Shown here piece after piece: positions 34,201 through 48,200 of a DNA stretch of 64,000 bases (position 1 is the first letter of the stretch; each line of letters begins with the position of its first letter). The stretch is from Branchiostoma floridae. Taxonomy: Eukaryota > Chordata > Leptocardii > Amphioxiformes > Branchiostomatidae. A program made the position numbers and the translations under genes. Below the pieces are notes generated by a model. It saw only the letters and a program-made list of their open reading frames with translations. It had not been told where the DNA came from and did no database searches. The stretch covers positions 1,413,999 through 1,477,998 of the forward strand of contig NC_049983.1 of NCBI RefSeq assembly GCF_000003815.2, given 5' to 3'.

Positions 34201-37200
34201 CTGGAATTGCCCGGAATGGTGATTATGAAGTCTTCTGTGAGGTTGTTGAAGACCAAGGGTTTGTAGTTTTTCCGCTGAATCGTCAGTTCCATGACGGAAG
34301 AGTGTGCCTGGTATTGGCCAAGCTCCCAGGTGTATGGGTTCTGTTGGTACTGAATTAGCTAAAAGGCAATGATTTTTATTTCATTTTTTAATTCAAATTT
34401 CAGATTCAAGTTCCATGGGTATCCATCCCCACTGAAATATAGCAGACAACCTTCTAAGCGTTTCAAATTTAACCTTCAAACACCCTAGCCTGGTTACCAA
34501 ATCCCAGCCCGATCCCACGTATCTATCGTGCAGGGGTCTGGCCGGATGGCATAGGCCGGCTTCTCAATTTTGCCTCAAATAGTGGGCAAAAAACTCCACC
34601 AATAGAACAGCAGCAGGAACAGCAGGAGGTAATTACACTCCTACCATGATTGGTTAAAGACCCCCAACTGTATTTTTTTAATCCATAACAGTAGCCACTA
34701 AGTACCTGATTCGCTACTGTGATAGCCTGCTGACCAACTGTGGTGTGTTGTAGCTGGCTACCTGTGGTGTGAGTGGTCATCAATCCTAGGTTCTCCTCCC
34801 TCTGATCAAGGGCCTTCGAGAACCTTTCTACAGCCATCCTGCCAGACCCCAACACGAAAGATATTTTTGAGGTTGGGGTATGGTATCCAGGCTACAAACA
34901 CCCGAGTGGAGTCCATTTGGACCCAGGCGTAACTTTTGAAGTACCATTTGAACAATTTTGATCTGAAGAACAATTTCTTCCGTGACTTTGTCAACCAATA
35001 TCTTCTATACCTTCTCCTCAGTTTTTACGAAGATTGCTTCAATACTGTTTAAACTATAAAGAAAGTCCGTGATCAGTCCGTCTGGGGTCCAAACGGACCC
35101 CAGCCAAAAAGTATAGCTTTTGAAACAAACTTTTGAGTTTAACTTCCTAACTACTTATTGTATCACTACCAAACTTTCAAAGGATGATAAACATGCAAAA
35201 CTAAATCCTCATAAAGACTTCTGTGTTATCACCATATAATATGACGACATTATGATTAGAATGTGATTGAACTTTTTTCACCTGGCTCTTTTGGGAAGTT
35301 GTAAAGAAAAGGAAAACTCGTTCGCTGGTACACAGAAAGGTGGGAAGGAGGGAAGGATAGACACACACCGTTATAGTGATGTTGTGAGGTGGATGTTCAG
35401 GGAAAAGTGCAGTTTGGGATGGGAACTGGAACCCCCCATCCTCCGTCTGTACCAATTGGCCCCCAGACATGGAGCCCCGGATCTTTTGTGCTTTCAGAGT
35501 AACACCACTCCTCTTGATAGTTACCGGCGGGGCTCCAAGTCTCATGGGGTCGGTAATGGCGTTGGACAGATCATCCAGAACCTGGCGGCTTTTCTGGACA
35601 ATCTTTTTCTCCTAAAAGTGAAAGAAACATCCTATTACAACCATCAGATGTAGAAAAATTCCTTTTGAATAAAACGGAAGCTAAAAGAGATACTTACATA
35701 ACACTAATTTTACTTCCGAAAATAGTTTCATCAGGTTGGTAGATTATAGGATGAAGGAGAATTCTTTTTACGCAACCGGTGGATACTTACATGGCTTACG
35801 TTTTACTACCAGAATTTTACGGCATATTTGTAAAAGAGGCAAATCATATTGTCAACAGGATGCAGAGTTAATACGCAGTAAATATAGATCTGTAGTACTC
35901 CAAATCAATGTAAGTAGACAAAGACTGCAAACGCATCTGGGAAGTCCATAATTCTACACAAAGTCAAGACCACCAACATGGAGTTTAAAAGGGGTTAGAG
36001 TTTAAGGGGGAAGTGAAGCCTTGGTTGGTCCATTTTCACCTCAGCTCGCTGCTCTTCCTCCTGTTGCTTCACCTTTTGAGCGCGCTCCTCTGGAGAGACA
36101 TGGTCGTCCTCTAATACTCGAGGTTGAAAATTCCCGTCATTTTCTTCTGCATTTTGCTCAGGTTCCTGCAGAAGAGTAGCGACGGACGCTACCAGAGCTG
36201 CAAGCAGAACCGGTAATAGTTTCAGCTGGTTGGGAAATGGCTTGATGAGTTGATGACTTTAAATGATTTTAAATATCCACAACATAATGAATACTTTATT
36301 TGACTTAGAGATCACAAACAAAACATAATTCTTGCAGTCATGAGACTGATTTGCGGTGAACATTTACATAGATACAATTATCATATGCACTACAACACGG
36401 TATAAAAGGGTTAACTGATCCACAACGGTAGACAGGTGGCCACTTCAGGCCTCACCGTGGGGTGTGTGTGTGTGTGGGGGGGGGGGGGGAATTCGGGGGA
36501 ATGCATACCGCGCATACTGCGATACTGTACAGATCCTGGGGAAGGCGGGGTGGGCGAATTTTTATTCACAGACACTCTAGATCAGGGGTGGGGGTGGGGG
36601 TGTCGTGATTGCGAGGGGTTTTGCGTGGATGTTGTCTTTGACGTAAATTGCCAATTCTCCACCTTTCTTGCCCTGGCGGGGTTTGGAGAAGAGGTAGTAG
36701 CCGTTAGTAACATAATGAGAACAGGGTCATTGCGTATACTGGGGACTGTCAAAAGATTCCTCAAAATTGAATTCTCTTTCAGTATACTTTCTAAGGAAAC
36801 CGACTGAAAAGCCGCACTCTGTAGACCTGATGTATTTGGTACTTACGACCTCCCACAGCCTCCAAAGTCGACGGGTCAGACATGTCCAGTTTGCCCAGTT
36901 TTCTGGTGATGGACTCCAGAATGTCTAGTGCTGCGTTCTGTTGGAAGCCATAAAGATATAACTTTCATCCAAAAAACACAATGTCCTAAAATTGTTTGCG
37001 TACAAAATACGAAAAGATGTTGTACCGGAATTATACTTTGTACAAATAACGTCAGTTGTCTTTACCTTGAAAGCGTTCGCTTGCGGGATGCCGGGACATG
37101 CCTTTATGACGAGCGATGATAACTCAGAAATAATTTGCACACGTTGAGCTGTTTGGGCCCTACCAGTTTCGGATCTCAAACTTTTAATCACCTTCCTGCA

Positions 37201-40200
37201 CGCCTAGAACAGCAGAAACATCAGCGATGACTATGCCATGCAAAACTCAACAGACCGTCCCCTTCGGTCAACAACAAAGAAACTACGGCTCTTAGGCAAA
37301 ATATGTGTTATTCGTTTGCTGCCCTGAAAACAGAAAAGTTTTAGTACGTAGGAATCTCGGCCGGAGCGATGCAACAAATGCAGTTTAGCAATGTAAAGAC
37401 AAGATACATTAGGCACTAATATTTTCAACATAATAAAGTAATCCTACTGATATACATGTACATTGTACAAGCACAAGAAATGTTTACTATAGATATTTAA
37501 AAGCCCTCAAATCATCCAACAAAGTGAGAAACAGAATTGTTTTTGAATTTCGTCACTCGTATGTCTGAACGAAAATCTGATGTCCTTGGCCAGTGACACA
37601 TCATAAAGGTATAGGATCGACAGACTTTTGCTAGAGTCGGAAATGCTACATTTTCCCCAGTCATCAGTATAGCATACCTTTGACTTTTCATCGGCAGCTG
37701 ATGCCGGCTGCTCCAAACCAACAGCGCCGTCATCGTCAAGGGCAATGTCCTGATTTGTAGAAAAATGTTTATTTTACAAAAAACACAATGAAATATTCTC
37801 AACCAAGAACAAATATACATTATGGAATATTGATGCCCTGCTATTTTTTCACATGAAAGATTATAACGTTTGCCATCAACTAATAATTGCATGCCTGCTT
37901 ATATAATTGTAAGGGCTTTGAATTCAATCAAAAACCAATCCTTGTAATTGTTAAACTTCCAGATCTTTAGAGGTACAAAATAAAGGTAAGTCGCAATGAT
38001 AATAGTATTCATATCTACTTGAACTTGTCTTACACGATGACAATTTTAATGGCACCAGTGGAAAAAACACGTGTCCACATGTACAGTAGTGACTAACCTG
38101 CGCCAGCCTCTGGAGCACGTCCTGTGGAGTTAGGGAGAAGGCGTCTGCGTAGATGTTGTCTAGACTATTGTCTGGGACCTAGTTATCAGAAGGCATCCAT
38201 TTATCTTTACAAACTAGAACTGTGAGTGTTGACTACATTTTTTGTCTTCATTGTACAAGTTTCAGTACACTAAAGATAAGTTGTTCTTTTATAAGAAGAT
38301 TTTAGAATTGAAGTTAGCAATAGCCATGGTCTTTCAAAGTAGCCAACATAAATATGCTTGCCACGAAGTGAGAAACATTGACAGTACGGACCTGATACCT
38401 TGGCGTTGTCCAACTGCCTCCTGGTGAGATCGTGCTGGATTGCTTGATTTCTGCACAACAACAACAAAAAACACAAACAAAATAATCCCATTGCCAGTAA
38501 TGTATAGCCTTCGTTCACAGCAAAGGCCTCGCTTTTTAGTATTAGAACCGTTACTCTACTGACAAAAATCATACATGCAGCAATGCTTGTCACATGTTCT
38601 CACAACGCAAACATTCCATTACCCTCTCTAGTTGCTCTTTTAGTGAACGTATCTTCATCGGATCGTTCGCCATCCGATTGGTTGTCTTCCGATTTGTCGT
38701 AATCTGATTGGTCAGCATCCGATTGGTCGCTATCCGACTGGTCGTTACCTAGAAAAGAATCAGTAACATGCATCAAATACGCGCGTCTAATGTGAAGAAA
38801 CAATATCACAGCCTTCATGATTTGTCTGACACGAAATATAGACCTTCCTGCATGGCACAGCTTAATAGTTTCCCGTTTGGCAATGACTTACCGAAATTGT
38901 CCTGTTCGCGGGTCGAAGTAGATTCTCGTGTCTTTGCTGCTGTAGTTAAAGTCAGTAGGCCGGAGAAAAGCGAGGTCATCAGGCTGTTTTGGGTGGTTAA
39001 AGCCGTTGTTTTGCTGGTTGAAGCAGCAGGCATTGTTGTTGATATCACTGCGGCGGCAGACAGCAGAAGTTTAGTAAATACTGCGTATCATTGTTCTGTT
39101 AATCACACAAAAAAAAGACATTATGACGTAGACAATGATCTAAGCTATTGGAATCTTCTCGGTCTTTTTCCAGCATTACAGTTGCACCATGTACTCACTG
39201 GTCGTGTGATACCCGACTAGAGGTGCACTCTCCCGCTGAACTCCAATAGTGATGATCTCCACCTTGTACATGGAGTCAGCCTGAAGCCCACGGATGACGG
39301 CGGATCTATCTCCTGGACCCGGGGAGGGGTTGAACTGTTCTGTCGCCTCCCTCTGTCCGTACATGATGCGGTATCCGGTAACGACCGCATCAGGAGGCAC
39401 CCAGGTGAACCGCAGCTCTGACTCGGTCACGTCTACGAACTGTAGGTCTGTAGAAGAGCTCATCTCTGAAAATATGCAAAGTTACTCTTCAATTCGTATT
39501 TCAGAAAAGAAATTTGCATTGTTTTTCTTTTCCTGGTCTTTTGCAGCTTTGCTTTTCTGCAGGGTACATTTTAATGTCTAAAATGTTGAAATGTAATGAA
39601 AACGGCAATAGTTGTTCCGCCCTTTCCATTCAAAATTCAAAATCAGTACCTATTTGAGTTCTGGCAGTTTATTGCCCATTATGATTTGTTACTACGTCCT
39701 TCCTACCTGTGGATAAATGTATAACTGACGTATCGCTCTGTGACCTCCAACCATCCGTCAGGAACAGCGAGGTCACACTGATGACGTAATCCGAATCTGG
39801 TGACAAATCCGACACCAGAAATGGTGACTGATCCGTGTTTTGATTGACAGCTGTTGTCATGTCTAGCTTCGACACCACAACGCGGTATCCATGAAGGTCA
39901 GAGGATGGAGACCACGTGATCTTAAACCCTTTATACGTGACGTCAGAAACGGCCAGGTTGATTGGCGGCTCCACAGCTGTTGGGCAGAAAGATGAGAAAA
40001 ACACAATGAATATAGATAGTATTGTTTTTTGTTTTTAATATCGGCTACTCTCGTTTGGTTTTATTCTCCCAACACATGACAATAGATCACAAAACGTTTT
40101 GCGGTTATAACCAAAGAAATTAAAGTATCCTACAAATAAAGCCATTGAATATTTTCTCTACCTACGTGACAGCATAACAACTCAGTTCACTCAATATTCA

Positions 40201-42238
40201 CCATGGTTCGTATCGTGCTAGGAAATGTAGATAGATGGTATTCAAAAAGTTTCTTTCTTAGCAAAAACAAAATACCCTCGTTGCAAAGCCGTGTTTTCCA
40301 TCCATCCTGACAACCAGCCAAGCAGACACCCGTCATACGGTCACAGTTGATGACTCCGCCCTCGCAGTGCCCGCACACTTAGCGTTAAAAGAGTAAACGA
40401 CACCATCTTTCATTATAAAAGGTTTGCCACCTTTTGAAATGTTTATATTAGGTCTTAGCCCTCGCTACAAAACCAAAGTTTTCAGGTTTTTATCTATAGC
40501 TATTGTTTCTGAAGCTGTAGATTTCGTATACCAAAATGAAACAGCTAAAGTCAATAGCCAGGATTGAGACTTCTGTTGACGCGTCCTACATCTGGCAAAA
40601 AATATGATCCTCTTGGATAGTGCCTAATAAGTACCCAGTATTCATTACATTTCCGGTTGTTCGTTGTCTTTGTCTTTATCCACCCAATGCAAAACATCTG
40701 ACATAACCGCGAGAAATATCTGGATTGCGATGTAATAGATTCTCACCTCCACAACCGTGGGCATCTGCCATTAGTACAAAACCCTGTCGACAGAAGCATC
40801 TGTAGCTGCCTGGGACATTGGTGCAAATGTGGTCACACCAGCCGTTCACTATCGCACATTCGTCGGACTCTATGAAGTAAACAAGGTGGAAGTAAAGGTT
40901 ACAAAAAAAAAAAAACGGAGAAAAACATTACAATTGGAAAGTCTTCAGAGTAGCTAAATAACACGGAGACTACCAACATATAGTTTTGCATTCACCTGTC
41001 GCATTATGCCCGGCCAGTGGTAGGCTTTCCCGTCGACGGCCGATGGTGATGATTTCCACCTTGTACATGGAGTCAGCCTGAAGCCCACGGATGACGGCGG
41101 ATCTATCTCCTGGACCCGGGGAGGGGATGAGCTGTTCGGTCGCCTCCCCCTGTCCATACATGATGCGATATCGGGTCACGACCGCATCAGGAGGCATCCA
41201 GGTGAACCTCAGCATGGACGTCGTCTCGGTTACTTGAACGAACCCCAGGTCTGTAGAGGAGCTCATTGCTGAAAAATGCAAGGTCAAAATTATAAATCCA
41301 TGCTTGAACAATTATGTGAGGGATTTAGTCTCATACTGGCCTTATCTAGAAGAAGAAGAAGCCTTACTCCAGGACCAGAAAAAGCCAATTCCACAGTCTC
41401 ATCTGTTTAACTGTGGCTACTACCAACTGCATCACTAAATCTATTGTATTGCAAAGCTATGAAGGACTAACCACACGATTGTTCACCAAAATTGATAAAA
41501 CAACAAAAAATCACTCCTTACTTGTGGTTGCTCCGGTTGTTGCCACATTGCTCTGTGACCAGAGACCATCGGACAGGACCAACACCCTCACACTGATGAT
41601 GTAATCAGTTTCCAATGCCAGTCCTTCCACCTGAAGCCATGTCTGAGCCGTACTCTGATTGACAGCTGTCGTCATGTCTAGCTTGGACACCAAGACGCGG
41701 TATCCCTGAAGGTCAGGGTCAGGGGATGGGAGCCAGGTGACCTTGAACCCTTCATTCGTGATGTCAGAGACGGTCAGATTCACTGGCGGATCAACAGCTG
41801 CAGGAGGATCAATTTAAAATGATACGATATGGTGATCAAGGCCACACAACAGCTTTGCGAAATCTTAAAAAAAATATATTGTTCAACAGTCCAACATTCT
41901 TAACAGTGCAAGTTGCATGAACAACCTGCAAATATGAGACTCATGAACATAACACATCTCTTCCCTTCGTTAAACGGACTTAGAATCTAATGATGAACAT
42001 TGCAAGCAATCATAGTCAATTCAAAACATACTCTGTTTGCAACTTCGTGTTTTCCATCCATCCTGACACCCAGCCGAGCAGACAACCGACACCGGGTCAC
42101 AGTTGATGTCGCCGCCCTGACAGTGGCCGCAATCTGAAAAATAAAATAACGCGATATGAACACAGTGAGTTAAGGTTAAGGCCATTTTTCTATTATTACC
42201 TTAGCTTTGTTAACCCTTTCTTCATTCGAAAAAAAATA

Positions 42239-42281
<43 letters not shown>

Positions 42282-45200
42282 TTTGAATCGATATACTTTT
42301 TTTTTCATACCAAGAGCTGTACAGGGCTTACATTAGCTTAGCATACAATCTATGTTTCATCTTTGGGATAAGCTACATCGAAGAATTCTTTATAATGTGA
42401 GCAGACACCAAAGTTAGGGCTGTTTATAAGAAAGTATTGTTTAAATACCCTAAAAGAAGGCTTCAAAAAGTACTAACCATATTTAAATCTTAAAATACTT
42501 TTTCACCAGAAAGTCGCGTGGTTGTAGTTCATAACCATTAAAATAAAACGGGGTTGTTCGGCTCTATCTACGAGAAAAGCTTTCTCTATGCAAGAAACCT
42601 CATCTTTGACCCCGGCTACCGCCTGATTCAACCCGTAGCACCCAACAGCTCAACTCTCTGAAGTGGCAAGTCATGAGTGTTGGATACCCAATGTTCTAAG
42701 ATAGCCCCATATACCTACCTTGTGTACCGACACACACGGTATACACAATCCTCTCAGCTGAACTTGTGCCCGCGTGAATCGCTGTTGTGTTGGACAGAGC
42801 ATGGTTATCGTATATCTGACGTTGGCAGTTATCGACGGAACAGGCATCAAAGCCGAAAAACCTTGCACCGCTGTACAAAGGCTCAAAAGCCTGCCTCACC
42901 ACCGCCTCTACCCCAGCGGCCGGGGGGCACCCGAGCACGTTGTTGATGTGGGGGTCGGAGTTGTACTCATCAGCGCACCTGGAAACACGACAGCGATATT
43001 CTGATATCAAATCCAATGTTCAAAATTAAATTACCTAGATATTGCAAGGACTGAAAATTTTTAATTCGAATTTTAGATTTTGGGATGCCTCCCTAATATT
43101 GCAAACCGCGTGTATATACGTGCATTGCAGACGGTGTTGAACACATTCATAGTATTGTTTCGCTACCCCAGGGCTGTAAATTCTCTACCCCAGACTGTTT
43201 TATCTGATCCGTATGCTGTATCTACATTTTATTACAAATGCCCCGAAGTTTGTTTGATGTGCAAGCAACATGTCTAGTTCCACAAAATAGCACAGCTGGA
43301 ATAGTTTTATATAAAATATAAAGAAGCGTACTGGTAAACGTTGTCTCCAGCTCATTCATCCAAATTATCTATTTGCCACCGGTGTCTGAGTGAACCTCAT
43401 GATAGGAGGAATTTGATTATGGTATACATGTATAAAACATAGATCTGTGGCAGACAATAATAAGAATGACAATGTCTTGAATGATAGTCAAATGCTCAAT
43501 TATGAATTTTGAAAGTTTTCTTTTTATGTATATTTTATGTATATTTTATTTTTTTGCAAATTCATGCCCGGAGGCTAATTGCAAGAGTACAGACAGTAAA
43601 CAAGTGTCTATTCTATACAGCTATCTTATGATTCTACATTCTTTACTGGGAGTTTTTACTTCTTCTTTGGAGGCAGTGGCTGAAATTACCACATTTTTAA
43701 TGATTGGTGGGTTCTGTGATTTTAAAAGAAATGTAGTTGTATTTTTTTTGGGGGGGGGGGTGCTACTAGCTGGTGAAAGGTTGTAAATATTGTCTTGAAT
43801 ATTAGTAGCTTACGGCTGATTAAAAGGCTATGGGACTAACTAACTAACACTCCAGGTCAGAATGCAAGTGAAATAACAGCACGTAATTTGGCTATTGACG
43901 TTTCATGCAATGGATCGTACCGGATATGCTCAAGTGTGCTGGAACTGCCACCATTCACTACCCAGTCCTCCCCACAGCCGGTCGTTTTGAGTCCGAACTC
44001 TGCGCACAGATTTTGGTAGTCCCTGCACCAGCTTTCCGAGGCGGACCTCCCATCGTCAGGAATCCGAGCCTCAATGACGACAAAGTCGACTCCTTGATAC
44101 TGCTGGCTTGTATTTCGGAGGACCTCGAATGCATGGCTCTCTGTTGAGATTATGGCAAAAGAAAAGTGATGCAGGCTCCCTCTATCTTTTCAAATAGCGT
44201 CGTTATCGGTCATGTGCTGCGATTATATGTTAGGGTGGATGGTGCAAGTGGGTGGAGTTGGTGGATGGTGCAAGTGGGTGGTTCGGGTAAATGGTGTGAG
44301 TGGATGGTGTTGGTGGGAGGTGTTGATGCGTGGTTCGGGTGGTTTGTACAAGTGGATGGTGTTGGTGAATGGTAAAAGTGTGTGGTTCGGGTGGATGGTG
44401 TGAGTGGATGGTGTGGGTCGGTGGTGTTGGTGCGTGGTTCGAAAGAATGGTATAAATTGACAGTGTGTGTGGATCCGGGTGGGTAGGCCAAGTGGATAGT
44501 GTGGGTTTGTGTTTGGTTCGGTTGGACAGTGCACGTGGAGCTTGTGGGCTTGTGTTACGGGTGATCATGGGTACCGTAGATCGCTCTTACGTCTTAAAGT
44601 GGTCTATTCTGAACCCTTGTATGTAACGTTAGATAATTAAGACACTTGCCTTCCCTTCCTCTGCACACGGTGTAAACAAGTCTACTGCCGCTTCCATCAA
44701 AGGTATAGTGCACAGTACTATGATTACTAGCTGATATATCACGTTTGCAGTAGTCAAAGGGGCAGTTCCGAAAGCCGAAACTCATGTTCGGTGTAACCGA
44801 GACAGAAAAAGCCGAGCTCGCCAGACCAGCGATGTCGGTGTATGGGTCACAGCCGAGCGCGTTGTCGATGTAGGGGTCGGAGTTGTAATGAACCATGCAC
44901 CTGATGAGAACACATAAACGATTATTTACACAAATGACTGCCTGCAACCTATCGCTATAAAATCTGCTAGTCACAAAAATACAAAGAAGGTTTAAATTAG
45001 TAGTCAGAGGACGAGAGTTTCTTAGTGACCTGGTCTTTACAGGTTAAGAACATGTCAGAATGCTGAATAATCTCCAAAGGGGATTTTCGTAAGGAAATGT
45101 ATGCATCAAAACCGACAAGGCCCTTAAGGTATCTCTGTAAAAATCTTGTCATGGAGGCGGAAGCAGGGCAGCTTGAAGAGTTTATCGAATATCACATAGC

Positions 45201-48200
45201 CGATGATAGAACTTTCATTTCATTACCATATTACGTATATAGTCCAATGACACTTATGACCAATGACTGCCACACTTTCTTATAGTAATTATTTACAGCC
45301 TAGCTCAGATCACTTGACGTGTTTTATTCGCAGCGTGCACGTGTCACACATCCTACATCATTGCATTCCTGTTGAAGTTTAGCCCTGTCTAGACTGCATA
45401 GTCCTCCCCACAGCCCGTGGGTCTAAGCCCGTAGTCCGCGCACAGGAACTTGTACTCCATACACCAGGTGACAAAGTTAGACAGGCCGTCAGCCGGCAGC
45501 CGCGCCTCGATGACCAAGAAGTCGATTCCGTTATAGTCCTGGATATTAGTCCTCAGGACTTCAAGGGCGGTGGGTCCAGCTGAGAGAGGGGAATTTACGG
45601 TAGTATCAGCACGAGTCTTTATTCGCTCTTTGCCGCCAATGGGCCATAGCAACGTAACATAGACATACACTCAACAAAACAATGAAATCATAAATAATTA
45701 GACACAAGTTACAAATGAAATCAATAAACCAAAGCGACCAGTTGTAAATGGAACTTAAAATGAAATGAAATGATATGAAAAAAATATGATCCATATAAGG
45801 GCAGAACCCAAATCATAGGTATATTAATGTACAAGTTTATGAACAAAAGTGAAATCATAAAACTTTGCAATGACATGATCTTAAGTGGAACATACAACAA
45901 TCATTTCAAATGAATAAATAAATCAGCAATACACCGTAACAATGTAAGGCTAGGATTAAGGCAAGATGATGACTCGTGGCGATGGCCAAGAAGGCCAAGA
46001 TGGCAGAATGGCCTTGCCTTTATGATTGCTACTGTGAATCTTACGGTTCTGGCTTTAAAATAATAAACATCTGGCGTATTTTGCCAGCCAGTAGGTACCC
46101 AATGTGTTGAGTAATGAGGCTGTTTAACGTGGTCGAGGCACCTCCTCGAGCAAGGGACCCCCGTTTTACGTCCCCTAGCAGGGTAGCTGCAAATTATTTG
46201 GCCCAGAACCCAGACAGCTTTGGTTCAAATTCTCTCATGTCACTGTGCTTTGGGCTCTTATGTGATGTAAAATGAGACCTCGATTCGGCTGGGAAGGTAA
46301 AAGGCGGAGGAAGAAATACCGTGCACTAGACACAGTGAATGGCAATCAGCTACCGACACTGCCTCAAAAAGGTTTGGGGACTACCTTAACGATCTGGTTG
46401 TTATGTCTGGCATTTTTATTACCGACTTGAGTAAGCCAATTGCAAATTATCATTTTCTGCCTTAATAAAGCAAGTAAATACCTCTACAAAATGACAATCA
46501 GCCTGCAGTTAAGGATTATTGTCATGATTTCAGTATTCGTGCTTTATCTTATCTGACATAGGCGTTGAAAGCAGTTTGGCATTTAAAAAACTCTGAAACA
46601 AATTTCAAACACTCTTTTTTTGGCGAATATGCAAAACAGTAAATCACTCCACATTCATCGACTAGTTCATCTCTCCAAGAGACCACCCGGCCTGATTACT
46701 GGAAGTAAATAATAACTTAAGCTCAATAAAGTCATTATATCATTGCAACGGGACGGCTTTTCTGAGGATGCCAGGTATCTAAGCAAGTCCCAAACGACTT
46801 TACGATGGACCACATGAAGAAAGGTTACAATGATGGCAAAAATGTAGCTTAGAATGTAACTGCTATGAGCTGGTAATAAGAGAAAAGTTAAAAATGTGTG
46901 TGTCGTTCCAGAAAATAATGGCCCTCTGCTAAAGTCCAAACACAAATTCCCCATCTTAAGAAGAATGGTAGAACAGTCTCCTACCTTCACAGCTACGTCC
47001 GTTAGGCTGTAACACGAAGCCAGTTTGACAGGTACACGTACTCTGACCGTCCCAGAAATGCTGGCAGCCGCCATTACCTGTTGGGAGTACAAACCACAGT
47101 TAGGTAACGGTTACGACTGAACAGGAAATGACGCAACAATCAAGAGGGCTTGTTTTTTTAGTGGGAGCAAGTAAGGAGGCAGCAACAAAGAATTCTTCTA
47201 TTGGAGAAATTTATACATTTTAGGAAAAAAAGGAGCAAACTCAAAATAAAAATCCCACAATGCTTGTCATCACTGACAATTAGATAAAAATATTGCCATG
47301 GCGACTGTTGTTGTTATTATTTTCCATTTTACTGCACCATCGCAGTGCCTATGGCACTTAAAGTTCAGACGGGGTTTCTAATAAAGTTGTCAGGGGATTA
47401 CATGTTCTGTCGGAGACATACATGTTATACAATTGGGAAATTTTATGCAATCATTTGTCAATGCAAAAATCATTCCTTCTTATTTGCATAATTGATGTTC
47501 AATGATGCTCACTTAATCATAACTTCCAATTGCCACCAGTAAGAAATTCCTGCCATTTACCAGAGTATGATTATAACGTTTTCTGATTTATTATGCAAAT
47601 TGGATCGTTTTTGTATAATGTTTATTTATCAATATTCTTCTCATACCAATGTGAGATGTTGCAACAGAGTCCCGTTATGGAACAGAGTGGGTTTAAACAA
47701 TTTCCTCAATATTTATGCAAGCTAGACCTCAATTTGCATAATCATTATATAACTATATGTAGCATTGTTTAAGCCATCTACATACCAAAAATCATAACCA
47801 TCCGTCAACCCCAATTTCCTTCCAAAGTCTCAGCAAAACACTAAACCGGTCCCTGCAGTTTCAAAACAATGCGCTAGTTCCTTACTCTTTGCCACTTACC
47901 AAACCTACATCTCTAACTCTTCATTGCAATAACCAATGGGGCGTTTGATCGATGAAACATATTCCGTAGAGTAAACCCAGAGGAGTAAGCCCGTATCGAT
48001 AGTTTCATCAGGTTCTACTCCGTTACCCAACCGTTTTTAATTCTTCTGCAGACGTTTCATTATGCACTGAGGAAGGCGGCAGTCGTTGAAACGTCTGTAG
48101 AAAACTAAAAGACGGTTACGTAACGACAAAGAATATATTCAAGTGAGAGTAGTAAGAGGACCCGGATACTCACTGTGAGCTAATGAGCCTTTACACACGG

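Noticed and set aside
38768-39220. Plus-strand 150-codon ORF
   Set aside because: Antisense to the Ser/Thr-rich polycystin exon and the adjacent intron; no domain is visible.
44210-44568. Thr/His/Pro-rich ORFs on the minus strand
   Set aside because: Translations of the GT-rich minisatellite in several frames.
46220-46245. tRNA gene suggested by GGTTCAAATTC
   Set aside because: No cloverleaf, A box or acceptor stem could be formed around it.
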